A stretch of DNA of 64,000 nucleotides from Streptomyces sp. NBC_01260 (GTDB taxonomy: Bacteria > Actinomycetota > Actinomycetes > Streptomycetales > Streptomycetaceae). The stretch's first letter is position 1, and every line of letters starts with the position of its first letter. This document shows positions 43,751 through 52,125 of this stretch, piece after piece. Below the pieces are notes generated by a model. That model was not told where the DNA came from. It saw only the letters and a list, made by a program, of their open reading frames with translations, and made no database searches. The position numbers and the translations under genes are program-made. The stretch is taken from assembly GCF_036226405.1 (NCBI RefSeq), contig NZ_CP108464.1, positions 1,302,001-1,366,000 on the forward strand, written 5' to 3'.

Positions 43751-43773
43751 CATCAGACGTCAGATGTCCGATG
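43751..43773. promoter_or_regulatory. Shared nan operator, site 1
   Basis: Near-perfect dyad CATCAGACGTCAGATG (43751-43766). The reverse strand of 43756-43769 reads GGACATCTGACGTC, identical to 14 bases at site 2 and 13 of 14 at site 3. It lies between the divergent binding-protein and GntR genes. Confidence 0.85.
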
Positions 43774-43835
43774 CCTTGATAGCGTGGGAACGTAGCTTGA
43801 CAATCGAGAGGGGTCAAGAGGTGGGGAGTTCACAT

Positions 43836-44567
43836 ATGTCCGGAACGAGGCCCGGCCGGCAGTTGCTCCGGCAGGAAGTCGTGGACGGCATCAAGCGGTA
43901 CATCCTCGAAGAACGGCTCCGCCCCGGGGACCCGCTGCCCACCGAGCCCGCCCTGTGCGAGGCCCTCGGCGCCAGCCGCTCCAGCGTCCGGGAGGCCGTC
44001 AAGATCCTCAACGCGCTGGACATCGTCGAGGTCCGCCACGGGCACGGCACGTACGTCGGCAGGCTGAGCCTGTCGGCGCTGGTGGAGAGCCTGACCTTCC
44101 GCGGGCTGCTCTCCCCCGACGACGACTTCCAGGTGATGGCCGACCTGGTCGACGTGCGCGAGCTCTTCGAGCGCGGGATGGCCGACCGGATCGTCACGCT
44201 GCTCACGCCGGAGCAGCTCGACGCGCTGGACGGCCTGGTGGCCACCATGCGCGAGACCGGGGCGCAGGAGGGGCACGGCTTCGTGGACGCCGACCGGGCG
44301 TTCCACGCACTGCTCGTCGCCCCGCTGGGCAACGAACTGATCGGCCAGCTCTCGATGGCCTTCTGGGACGTGTACACGATCGTCGCCCCGCATCTCGACG
44401 GATTCACCCACGCCGACGAGACGGCGACGGTCACGGCCCACCAGAACATCGTGGACGCCGCGCGGGCCGGGGACACCGCCGGCTTCATGCAGGCGCTCGG
44501 CGAGCACTACGCCCCGGTCAGGCGCCGGATCTCCGAGGCCCGGGCCCGCGACGGCGCCAAGGGCTGA
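43836..44567 (+). CDS. FadR-type GntR regulator of the sialic-acid genes (copy 1)
   Basis: 243 aa from the ATG at 43836, with GGGGAG seven to eight bases upstream. Winged HTH at residues ~8-75 (LPTEPALCEALGASRSSVRE, HGHGTYVG), then an FCD domain (VRELFERGMADRI, DADRAFHALL). Divergent from the ABC operon and upstream of the esterase/sialidase genes, with the 14-base operator on both sides, so it is the prime candidate to bind it, probably with Neu5Ac or ManNAc-6-P as inducer (inference). Confidence 0.9.
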   Translation: MSGTRPGRQLLRQEVVDGIKRYILEERLRPGDPLPTEPALCEALGASRSSVREAVKILNALDIVEVRHGHGTYVGRLSLSALVESLTFRGLLSPDDDFQVMADLVDVRELFERGMADRIVTLLTPEQLDALDGLVATMRETGAQEGHGFVDADRAFHALLVAPLGNELIGQLSMAFWDVYTIVAPHLDGFTHADETATVTAHQNIVDAARAGDTAGFMQALGEHYAPVRRRISEARARDGAKG

Positions 44568-44684
44568 GCACCTGTCGCCGACGCCTCCGGCGCGGCGGCG
44601 GGGCCGGGCCCCGTTCCTCTCGGACCCGGCCCGGCGCACCCTTGACGGGCGCGACAGGGGCTGCCTAGGGTCCGTGTGCCGACA

Positions 44685-44710
44685 GGACATCTGACGTCAT
44701 CCGTCTGATG
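44685..44710. promoter_or_regulatory. Shared nan operator, site 2
   Basis: GGACATCTGACGTC at 44685-44698, followed by GTCTGATG at 44703-44710, the second half-site of site 1 moved by seven bases. It is 58 bases upstream of the CE7 esterase start and serves the esterase-sialidase genes. Confidence 0.82.
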
Positions 44711-44767
44711 ACCTGTGCTTCACCTCGCACCCGGCACTTTCCCGCCGCGCCCCAGGAGGGCACCTCC

Positions 44768-45769
44768 ATGCCGTTGACGGACCTCTCGCTCGCGGACTGC
44801 CGCGACTACCGGCCGCCGTTGCCCGTTCCGGCGGACTTCGACGACTTCTGGTCACGGACCCTGGACGAAGCCGGGGACCGCACCCAGCAGAAGCCGGTGT
44901 TCACCGAGGTGGAGACGGGGCTCACCCAGGTCCGCACCTACGACGTGACGGTCCCCGGCTTCGCCGGTCAACCGGTGCGCGGCTGGCTGCGGATGCCCGC
45001 CGGGGCGGGCGAACCGCTCGGCTGCGTCGTGGAGTTCCTGGGCTACGGCCGGGGCCGGGGCCTCTCGCACGAGAACCTGCTGTGGGCGTCGGCCGGTTAC
45101 GCGCATCTGCTGATGGACACCCGCGGGCAGGGCTGGTCGGCGGCGGGCGGCGACACCCCGGATTCGGACGCCGGTGCGGCCGGAGTCGTGCCCGGCTTCC
45201 TCACCCGCGGCATCGAGAGCCCCGAAACGTACTACTACCGGCGGCTCTTCACCGACGCGGTGCGCTGTGTCGAGGCGATGCGCGGCCACCCCGCGGTCGA
45301 TCCGGACCGGATCGTCGTCACCGGGGTGAGCCAGGGCGGCGGGGTCGCGCTGGCCGTGTCCGGGCTGGTGCCGGGGCTGGCCGGGGTGATGCCGGACGTG
45401 CCCTTCCTCTGCGACTTCCCGCGCGCGACGCGGATTTCTGCGCGCCCGCCGTTCACCGAGATCGCCGAGTACCTCAGGCTCCACCGCGACCGCACCGAAG
45501 CCGTCTTCACCACTCTGTCGTACTTCGACGCGGCGCTGCTCGCCACCCGGGCCACGGCTCCGGCCCTGTTCTCGATCGCCATGATGGACGAGATCTGCCC
45601 GCCCTCCACCTGCTTCTCCGCCTACAACAACTACGCCGGGCCCAAGGACGTACGGATCTACGCGTTCAACGGGCACGAGGGCGGCGCGGAGTACCAGCAG
45701 CGGGAACAACTGGCCTGGGTGCGTTCCCTGTTCGCAGGCCCGCCGGCGGGGCGGGCCGGCCACCCCTGA
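44768..45769 (+). CDS. CE7-family acetyl esterase (acetylxylan esterase/cephalosporin deacetylase-like)
   Basis: 333 aa from ATG with GGAGG in front. CE7 signatures: RGQG (MDTRGQGWSAAGG), nucleophile Ser in VVTGVSQGGGVAL, Asp in MMDEICPPST and His in FNGHEGGAEYQ. No signal peptide, so cytoplasmic. CE7 enzymes remove O-acetyl groups from small sugars. Directly downstream of a nan operator and upstream of sialidase, it probably de-O-acetylates imported sialic acids. That substrate is an inference. Confidence 0.88.
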   Translation: MPLTDLSLADCRDYRPPLPVPADFDDFWSRTLDEAGDRTQQKPVFTEVETGLTQVRTYDVTVPGFAGQPVRGWLRMPAGAGEPLGCVVEFLGYGRGRGLSHENLLWASAGYAHLLMDTRGQGWSAAGGDTPDSDAGAAGVVPGFLTRGIESPETYYYRRLFTDAVRCVEAMRGHPAVDPDRIVVTGVSQGGGVALAVSGLVPGLAGVMPDVPFLCDFPRATRISARPPFTEIAEYLRLHRDRTEAVFTTLSYFDAALLATRATAPALFSIAMMDEICPPSTCFSAYNNYAGPKDVRIYAFNGHEGGAEYQQREQLAWVRSLFAGPPAGRAGHP

Positions 45770-45863
45770 CCGCAGGTCACCCGCCCCTGCTCAGCGACGC
45801 GCTCCACCCCCCAATCTCCCACCCTTCGAGAAGCACCACCCCTTCCGAGAAGAGAGATCGTCC

Positions 45864-47300
45864 ATGCAGCGAACTGTCCCTGTCGCCCTGCTCAGCGCCG
45901 CCATGCTGGTGGTCGCCGTGACCGGTACCGCGCAGGCCGCGGCCCCCGCCCCCGGCACGCTCACGTCCCAGGACCTGACCGTCGACGGCGTGGGTTCCCC
46001 CCACTACCGCATCCCGGCCCTGACCACCTCGGTCAAGGGCACCGTGCTGGCGGCGTACGACTCCCGCCCCACCCTCGCCGACCTGCCCTCCAACATCGGC
46101 ATCGTGCTGCGTCGCAGCACCGACGGCGGTACGACCTGGCAGGCGCAGCAGGTGGTTCGCAAGGACGCCGCGCCCAAGGGCTACGGGGACCCGAGCCTGC
46201 TGGTCGACCGGACCACCGGCCGCATCTTCCTGTTCTACGCGGCCGGCGTGAACCAGGGCTTCTTCGGCTCGGCCACCGGCAACGACGAGAGCGACCCGAA
46301 TGTTCTGCAGGCCGACTACAGCTACTCGGACGACGACGGGCTGACCTGGACCCATCGCCGGATCACCAAGCAGATCAAGGACCCGGCCTGGGGCGGGATG
46401 TTCGCCGCGTCCGGCGAGGGCATCCAGCTGCGCAACGGGGCGCACAAGGGCCGGCTGATCCAGCAGTACGCCGTCCGTATCAACGGCACCAACTACGCGG
46501 TGAGCGCGTACAGCGACGACCACGGCGCCACCTGGAAGACGGGCAAGCCGGTCGACCCCGGCGACGAGAACAAGACCGTCGAGCTGAAGGACGGCACGGT
46601 CATGCTCAACAACCGGTCGGCGCCGTACCGGACGATCGCGTACTCCACGGACGGCGGGGTCACCTACACCCCGTTCGTCCAGGACACCGCGCTCCCCGAC
46701 CCGGGGAACAACGCCTCGGTCATCCGGTACGCCCCCGATGCCCCGGCCTCGGACCCGCAGTCCTCGTGGCTGCTGTTCAGCAACACCGAGGACACCGGTT
46801 CACGGCGCAACCTCACCGTCAAGATGTCCTGCGACAACGGGAAGACCTGGCCGATCAGGAAGGCCGTCGACTCCGGCGCCGCTGCCTACTCGACCCTGAC
46901 CCGGCTGCCGGACGGCAGGGTGGGGCTGCTGTACGAGCGCGGCGACTACGCGCACATCACGTACGACTCGTTCGACCTGAAGTGGCTGGGCGGCACCTGC
47001 GCCGACATCACGATCACCCCGCCCGCCTCGCTCAAGGCGGGGACCAGTGCCCAGGTCACGGTCCGCGTCGTCAACCGGATGGACGTACGCCGGGGCGCGG
47101 GCACGATCGACCTGTCCGTGCCGAGCGGCTGGACCACCGAGCAGACCGCGATCCCCGCGTTGAACCCCGGCCAGGGCGCCAACATCAGGATCCCGGTCAC
47201 CGTGCCGGCAGGCACCTCGGGCAGCGCCGCGATCACCGCGACGTACCGGGCGGACGGCAAGCAGGCCCAGGGCCGTGCGACGGTGACGGTCGCTCCGTAA
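45864..47300 (+). CDS. Secreted exo-alpha-sialidase (GH33)
   Basis: 478 aa. Sec signal peptide MQRTVPVALLSAAMLVVAVT ...AQA. Six-bladed propeller with the Arg of YRIP (residues 48-51) and Asp boxes STDGGTTW (~85), YSDDDGLTW (~154), YSDDHGATW (~216), STDGGVTY (~261) and CDNGKTW. Residues ~380-478 form a NEW3/beta-sandwich module (VRVVNRMDVRRGAGTIDLSV). Releases terminal sialic acid from glycans outside the cell. 94 bases after the CE7 gene and probably co-transcribed from site 2. Confidence 0.94.
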   Translation: MQRTVPVALLSAAMLVVAVTGTAQAAAPAPGTLTSQDLTVDGVGSPHYRIPALTTSVKGTVLAAYDSRPTLADLPSNIGIVLRRSTDGGTTWQAQQVVRKDAAPKGYGDPSLLVDRTTGRIFLFYAAGVNQGFFGSATGNDESDPNVLQADYSYSDDDGLTWTHRRITKQIKDPAWGGMFAASGEGIQLRNGAHKGRLIQQYAVRINGTNYAVSAYSDDHGATWKTGKPVDPGDENKTVELKDGTVMLNNRSAPYRTIAYSTDGGVTYTPFVQDTALPDPGNNASVIRYAPDAPASDPQSSWLLFSNTEDTGSRRNLTVKMSCDNGKTWPIRKAVDSGAAAYSTLTRLPDGRVGLLYERGDYAHITYDSFDLKWLGGTCADITITPPASLKAGTSAQVTVRVVNRMDVRRGAGTIDLSVPSGWTTEQTAIPALNPGQGANIRIPVTVPAGTSGSAAITATYRADGKQAQGRATVTVAP

Positions 47301-47315
47301 CCGGGCGAGGTCCGT

Positions 47316-47345
47316 ACGTCCAACCGCCGCACGGCGGTTGGACGT
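47316..47345 (+). terminator. Terminator after the sialidase gene
   Basis: ACGTCCAACCGCC - GCAC - GGCGGTTGGACGT, 13 perfect pairs. Confidence 0.88.
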
Positions 47346-47366
47346 GCCCCGGCCGGCGACCGTTCA

Positions 47367-48596
47367 ATGGGTGCGACGCGCAGCAGGCGGGGCAACCGGG
47401 AAGTGGTGGCGGACGTGGCACAAGCGGTTTTACGCATCGGGGTCGTCGGCGGAAGCGTCGCCGGGTGCGCCATGGCGATCGCCGGGGCCAGGGCCGGCGC
47501 GCAGGTGACGGTCCACGAGCGCAGCGACGGGGCCCTGGAGGACCGGGGGTTCGGCATCGTCATCCCGCCGGCGCTGCACCGGGAGCTGGTCGCGGCCGGC
47601 TATCTGGACGCCGGTATGCCGACGGCGCCGGTACCCTCCCGGGTCTGGCTCACCCGGCAGAGCGGGCACTCCACGGCGCGTGAACTGGCCCGTCAGGAAG
47701 GCGCGGTGACCGCCTGTCACTGGGGTCTTCTGTGGCGCACCCTGCACGCGAACGCCGTCGGCGCCGTGCGGTATCACCGGGGGCGGCCGGTCACGGAGGT
47801 GCGGCGCCACCCCTCGGGCGGCGCCGTGATCCGGACGGCGGACTCGGAGCAGGTGTACGACATCGTCGTCGGGGCGGACGGGCCGCGGTCCGTCACCCGG
47901 GAGAACGTGGCCCCGGGGGTGCGGCCGGTTCCGGCGGGGTACGCCGTGTGGCGGGGCACCCTGCCGCTCACCGCGCTCGCCGCCCGTCCGCACCTGCTCG
48001 ATCTGCTGCGCAGCGCGTGGATCACGCTGGGATACCCGGGCGGGCACGGGGTCTTCTACCTGATCCCGGGCGCCGCGCCGGGGTCCCGGCTGCTGGCCTA
48101 CGCCATCTACGGCTCCCCTCCCCCGGCGTCGTGGACCGCCGGGCGCGAGGCGTACGTACGGCGCATCGCCGAGGAGCACTTCCCGGCGGACTGGGCCGGT
48201 CTCGTCGGCCGGGGCGAGCACACGTCCATGGCGTACCACCCGGTCACCGACTTCCACGCGCCGCAGGTGGCCGATCCGCCGTTCCTGCTGGCGGGCGACG
48301 CGGCGAGCATCACCAGGCCGCACACCGCCAGCGGCGCGACCAAGGCGTTGCAGGACGCACTCTGCCTGGAGCGCGTCCTGCGCGGGGCACCCTCCCCGGC
48401 CGACGCGCTGCGCGCGTACGCGGCCGAGCGGTCGCCCGAGGGGGCCAGGCTGGTCGCCCTCGGCCGCAGACTGGGGCGTGCGATGGTCGAACGGACGCCG
48501 GACTGGACGGCGATGGGCGCGGCGGAGGTGGCGGCGTGGTCCCGTGCGACGCTGGACGGCGCCGACAGCTATCTGTACGGGGCGGCGCACGAGTGA
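47367..48596 (+). CDS. FAD-dependent monooxygenase (PHBH-type)
   Basis: About 409 aa; ATG 47367 or an in-frame GTG slightly downstream could be the start. FAD motif IGVVGGSVAGCAMAIAGARA at the N-terminus, the DG motif VVGADGPRSVTRENV, and FAD/ribityl motif LLAGDAASITRPHTASGATK. Cytoplasmic aromatic-type hydroxylase of unknown substrate. It follows the sialidase terminator and has no obvious link to sialic-acid breakdown. Confidence 0.85.
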   Translation: MGATRSRRGNREVVADVAQAVLRIGVVGGSVAGCAMAIAGARAGAQVTVHERSDGALEDRGFGIVIPPALHRELVAAGYLDAGMPTAPVPSRVWLTRQSGHSTARELARQEGAVTACHWGLLWRTLHANAVGAVRYHRGRPVTEVRRHPSGGAVIRTADSEQVYDIVVGADGPRSVTRENVAPGVRPVPAGYAVWRGTLPLTALAARPHLLDLLRSAWITLGYPGGHGVFYLIPGAAPGSRLLAYAIYGSPPPASWTAGREAYVRRIAEEHFPADWAGLVGRGEHTSMAYHPVTDFHAPQVADPPFLLAGDAASITRPHTASGATKALQDALCLERVLRGAPSPADALRAYAAERSPEGARLVALGRRLGRAMVERTPDWTAMGAAEVAAWSRATLDGADSYLYGAAHE

Positions 48597-48625
48597 CGGT
48601 GGCGGTGCGCTGACGGGACCGGGGC

Positions 48626-49312
48626 TCAGGCCGGGCTGAGCCTGGTGCGGATGCCGTCGAAGTGGGTGCGCATCGCGCTCACCGCGCGCAGCCCGTCGGC
48701 AGCCGCCACCGCCGCGACGATCTCGCGGTGCTGGGCGCAGGTGACCCACGGGTCCTGGTGGCCGTCGTCGAGGTCCTCGCGCACCCGGTCCATCGCCGCC
48801 CAGAAGGCGTCGAGCACCTCGCTGAGCAGGTGGTTGTCGAGCGAGGCGTACAGCGCGAGGTGGAAGGCCCGGTCGGTGGCGCGGGCGACCCGGCCGGTGC
48901 CGGCCTCCTCCTCCATCTTCGCCACCAGCGCGCGCAGCACTTCGAGGTCCTCGTCCGGGACCCCGGCCGCGACGGCGCCCACCAGCCCCGCCTCCAGGGC
49001 CTCGCGCACCTTCATCAGCTCGGCGAGGCCCGGTTCGCCCTGGCGGTGGCGGACCGCCGCACGGAAGGCGAGCCCCTCGGCGAACGGGGACAGCGAGAGC
49101 GAGCCCACGAAGGTGCCGAATCCACGCCGGATCTCGACGACGTTGACCGCCTGGAGCGACTTGAGCGCCTCGCGCACCGACACCCGTCCGGCCCCGAAGA
49201 GCTCCATCAGCTCCGCCTCGGTGGGCAGCGCGTCGCCCGGCGCGAGCCGGCGTTCCAGGATCAGTTCCTTGATCCTGCGCTCGATGTCCTGAGCCATGGT
49301 GGGCCGCGCCAC
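48626..49312 (-). CDS. FadR-type GntR regulator (copy 2)
   Basis: 228 aa from the GTG at 49312 with AGGAGG five bases upstream. Winged HTH (LPTEAELMELFGAGRVSVRE, RRGFGTFVGSLSLSPF) and an FCD domain (ATDRAFHLALYASLDNHLL). Paralogue of the regulator at 43836, with the same wing and linker (HGTYVGRLSLSALVESLTFR versus FGTFVGSLSLSPFAEGLAFR). Divergent from nanA with operator site 3 in between. Both regulators may read related sites. Confidence 0.9.
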   Translation of the reverse strand: MARPTMAQDIERRIKELILERRLAPGDALPTEAELMELFGAGRVSVREALKSLQAVNVVEIRRGFGTFVGSLSLSPFAEGLAFRAAVRHRQGEPGLAELMKVREALEAGLVGAVAAGVPDEDLEVLRALVAKMEEEAGTGRVARATDRAFHLALYASLDNHLLSEVLDAFWAAMDRVREDLDDGHQDPWVTCAQHREIVAAVAAADGLRAVSAMRTHFDGIRTRLSPA

Positions 49313-49383
49313 AACGTCCTCCTGAGGTGCCGTTGCCCCTTGACCGGTCGCAGGAGCATCTGTTTAAGGTGAAGCTAGACATA

Positions 49384-49407
49384 GGACATCTTACGTCTCA
49401 CGTCTCG
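49384..49407. promoter_or_regulatory. Shared nan operator, site 3
   Basis: GGACATCTTACGTC at 49384-49397, 13 of 14 bases identical to sites 1 and 2, followed by TCACGTCTCG. It lies in the divergent region between GntR copy 2 and the nanA-nanK-nanE genes. Confidence 0.82.
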
Positions 49408-49463
49408 ATCCGAGTAGCCCGACAGGCTCCGGGTCGGTATCCCGATCAGCTGGAGCCTCCACC

Positions 49464-50423
49464 ATGTCTCTGACCGCACCGCTGCACGGCGTAGTTCCGC
49501 CGGTCTGCACCCCGCTCGACTCCCGCGGGGAGGTCGACACCACGTCCCTCGCACGGCTCGTCGAGCACCTCATCGGCGGGGGCGTGCACGGACTCTTCGC
49601 GCTCGGGTCCACCAGCGAGGTCGCCTACCTCACCGACGAACAGCGCGCCACGGTCCTGGAGACCGTGGTCAACGCCACCGACGGCCGGGTCCCGGTGCTG
49701 GCCGGGGTCATCGACACCACCACGGCCCGGGTCGTCGAGCACGCCAGGTCGGCCGCCCAGCTGGGCGCGGACGCCCTGGTCGCGACCGCGCCGTTCTACA
49801 CCCGCACCCACGGCAAGGAGATCGCCGGGCACTTCCGCCGGCTGCGCGCCGAGGTCGACCTGCCGCTGTTCGCCTACGACATCCCCGTCGCCGTGCACAG
49901 CAAACTGTCCGCCGCGCTGGTCCGCGAACTCGCCGAGGACGGCACCCTGGCGGGGCTCAAGGACAGCAGCGGTGACGAGGGCGGTCTGCGCCGGCTCATC
50001 GTCGAGCTCGGCGGCCGCGAGGGCCGCGCGCACGGTCCGGTGCCGGAGTTCAGCATCCTCACCGGCTCCGAGCTGACCGTGGACGCGGCCCTGCTGGCGG
50101 GCGCCGACGGCGTCGTCCCGGGTATCGGCAACGTGGACCCGTCCGGCTATGTGCGGCTCTACGAGGCCGCGCGGGCCGGGGACTGGACGCGGGCCGCGAG
50201 GGAGCAGGAGCGGCTCATCGAGCTGTTCGCCATGGTCGACGCCGGCCCCGAGGCGGACATGGGCCGCAGCTCCTCGGCGCTCGGCTCGTTCAAGTCGGCG
50301 CTCCGGCTGCTGGGCATCATCGACTGCGGCGACACCGCGTTCCCGCAGATCCAGCTGTCCGCCGAGTCGGTCGCGCTGGTCTCCGGGCTGCTGCGCGCCG
50401 CCGGTCTGCCGCCGGTCCGATGA
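49464..50423 (+). CDS. nanA: N-acetylneuraminate lyase (copy 2)
   Basis: 319 aa. DHDPS/NAL barrel with GSTSE (LFALGSTSEVAYLT), Tyr in LFAYDIPVAVHSKL and Schiff-base Lys in LAGLKDSSGDEG. First gene of an operon with a ROK kinase and NanE, which together specify Neu5Ac to ManNAc + pyruvate, then ManNAc-6-P, then GlcNAc-6-P. Overlaps the kinase gene by ATGA. Assignment to NAL rests mainly on this context. Confidence 0.88.
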   Translation: MSLTAPLHGVVPPVCTPLDSRGEVDTTSLARLVEHLIGGGVHGLFALGSTSEVAYLTDEQRATVLETVVNATDGRVPVLAGVIDTTTARVVEHARSAAQLGADALVATAPFYTRTHGKEIAGHFRRLRAEVDLPLFAYDIPVAVHSKLSAALVRELAEDGTLAGLKDSSGDEGGLRRLIVELGGREGRAHGPVPEFSILTGSELTVDAALLAGADGVVPGIGNVDPSGYVRLYEAARAGDWTRAAREQERLIELFAMVDAGPEADMGRSSSALGSFKSALRLLGIIDCGDTAFPQIQLSAESVALVSGLLRAAGLPPVR

Positions 50424-51385
50424 CCTCGCCCGCTCGGACAGCGCCGGCCGGGCGGCCGGTCGTCGGCCTCGACCTCGGCGGTACGAAGATCGCCGCCGCG
50501 CTCATCGGCGCCGACGGAACGGTCCTCGCCCGGCACAGCCGTCCCACCCCGGCCCGCGACGGTGCGACGGCGGTGCTCGACGCACTCGCCGCCGCGGCGG
50601 CCGAGGCCGACCCCGGCCGGAGCGCCGCGGTGCTCGGCATCGCGGCGGCCGGAGTGATCGATCCCCGCACCGGCATGGTCACCAGCGCCACCGACTCGAT
50701 CCGTGGCTGGGCCGGCACCGCCCTCGGCGCCGGCCTCGCGGACCGTACCGGGTACCCGGTGGCCTGCGACAACGACGTACGCGCCACGGCCGGGCCGGAA
50801 CTCGCGGCGCTCGGCGCGGACGGCAGGGAACACGGCTCACTTCTCTTCGCCGCCATCGGTACCGGGGTCGGCGGCGCGATCGCCGTCGACGGGCGGATGC
50901 TGCACGGCGCGTCCGGCATCGCCGGGCACCTCGGCCATCTGCCCAGCCCCGAGGCAGCCGGGCTGCCCTGCACCTGCGGCGCCACCGGCCACCTGGAGGT
51001 CATCGCCTCCGGGCCCGGTATCGCCGCCCACTACGAGCGGCTGACCGGCGCCCCGGTGGACCGGCTGGAGACCGTTGCCGTGCGGGCCGCGCGGGGCGAC
51101 GCCGACGCCGTGTCCGCCATCACCACCGGCGCGGCCGCCGTCGGCCATGTGCTCGGCGGACTCGCCAACGCCCTCGGCCCCGACCGGGTCGTCGTCGGCG
51201 GCGGGGTCCCGCGGATCGGCCCCCTGTACGAGGAGGCCCTGCGGGCCGCCTTCGCCTCGGAACTGATGGAGCCGCTGCGCGGGCTCGTTCCGCAGGCGCC
51301 GCTCCTCGGCCACGACGCGGCCGTGCTCGGAGCGGCCGCCCTGACCACCACCCTTCCCCTCCACCACCCGGGAGCTCTCCGATGA
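50420..51385 (+). CDS. nanK: ROK-family sugar kinase, probable ManNAc kinase
   Basis: 321 aa. ATP-binding GLDLGGTKIAAALI, catalytic Asp in VACDNDVRATA, IGTGVGGAIAVDG and the ROK pattern GIAGHLGHLP...CTCGATGHLEVIASG. The family zinc motif is normally CxCGxxGCxE; here His stands in for the third Cys. Cytoplasmic; phosphorylates ManNAc at C6 by context. Coupled at both ends by ATGA overlaps with nanA and nanE. Confidence 0.88.
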   Translation: MTSPARTAPAGRPVVGLDLGGTKIAAALIGADGTVLARHSRPTPARDGATAVLDALAAAAAEADPGRSAAVLGIAAAGVIDPRTGMVTSATDSIRGWAGTALGAGLADRTGYPVACDNDVRATAGPELAALGADGREHGSLLFAAIGTGVGGAIAVDGRMLHGASGIAGHLGHLPSPEAAGLPCTCGATGHLEVIASGPGIAAHYERLTGAPVDRLETVAVRAARGDADAVSAITTGAAAVGHVLGGLANALGPDRVVVGGGVPRIGPLYEEALRAAFASELMEPLRGLVPQAPLLGHDAAVLGAAALTTTLPLHHPGALR

Positions 51386-52062
51386 CCGCACAGAAACTGG
51401 CCGCTCTGCTTCAGGGCAAGCTGATCGTGTCCTGCCAGGCACCTCCCGGCGACCCGATGCGCGAGACGTCCACCCTGGTGCGCCTCGCGCAGTCGGCGGT
51501 CGCCGGCGGCGGCGCCGCGATCCGGGCCAACGAGCCGGCGGTCGTCGCCGCGATCGTCGAGGCCGTCGACCTGCCGGTCATCGGTCTCTGGAAGGACGGA
51601 GACATCGGGGTGTACATCACGCCGACCGTCCGGCACGCCCTGGCGGTGGCCGAGGCGGGTGCGGCCGTAGTCGCCGCCGACGCCACCGACCGGCCGCGCC
51701 CCGACGGCTCGGCGTTCGCCGATCTCGTCGAGGCGGTCCACGCGGCCGGCGCCCTGGTCATGGCCGATGTCTCCACCCTCGAAGAGGGGGTCGCGGCGGC
51801 CCGGCTGGGTGCGGACTTCGTCTCCACCACGCTGTCCGGCTACGTTCCCGGCACGCCGAAGCAGACCGGCCCCGACCTCGCTCTGGTCGCCGCGCTCTCG
51901 GCCGCGATCGACGTCCCGGTCGTCGCCGAAGGCCGTATCAACACCCCCGCGGAGGCGGCCGAGGCCCTGCGGCGCGGAGCGCACAGCGTCGTCGTCGGCA
52001 CCGCCATCACCGCTCCCACGGCCCTGACCGCCCGCTTCGTCGCGGGCATCGCCCGGCCCTGA
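51382..52062 (+). CDS. nanE: N-acetylmannosamine-6-phosphate 2-epimerase
   Basis: 226 aa. NanE barrel: GKLIVSCQAPPGDPM, AIRANEP, PVIGLWKDGDIGVYITPT with a catalytic-type Lys, VVAADATDRPRPDG, LVMADVSTLEEGVAAARLGAD and VVAEGRINTPAEA. Converts ManNAc-6-P to GlcNAc-6-P. Third gene of the nan operon; the transporter gene follows after 63 bases. Confidence 0.94.
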   Translation: MTAQKLAALLQGKLIVSCQAPPGDPMRETSTLVRLAQSAVAGGGAAIRANEPAVVAAIVEAVDLPVIGLWKDGDIGVYITPTVRHALAVAEAGAAVVAADATDRPRPDGSAFADLVEAVHAAGALVMADVSTLEEGVAAARLGADFVSTTLSGYVPGTPKQTGPDLALVAALSAAIDVPVVAEGRINTPAEAAEALRRGAHSVVVGTAITAPTALTARFVAGIARP

Positions 52063-52125
52063 CCCTCCCCCACCACGCGGGGCGGCTGTTCAAGGGCGAG
52101 CGCCGTCCCGCATCCTGGAGTCACC

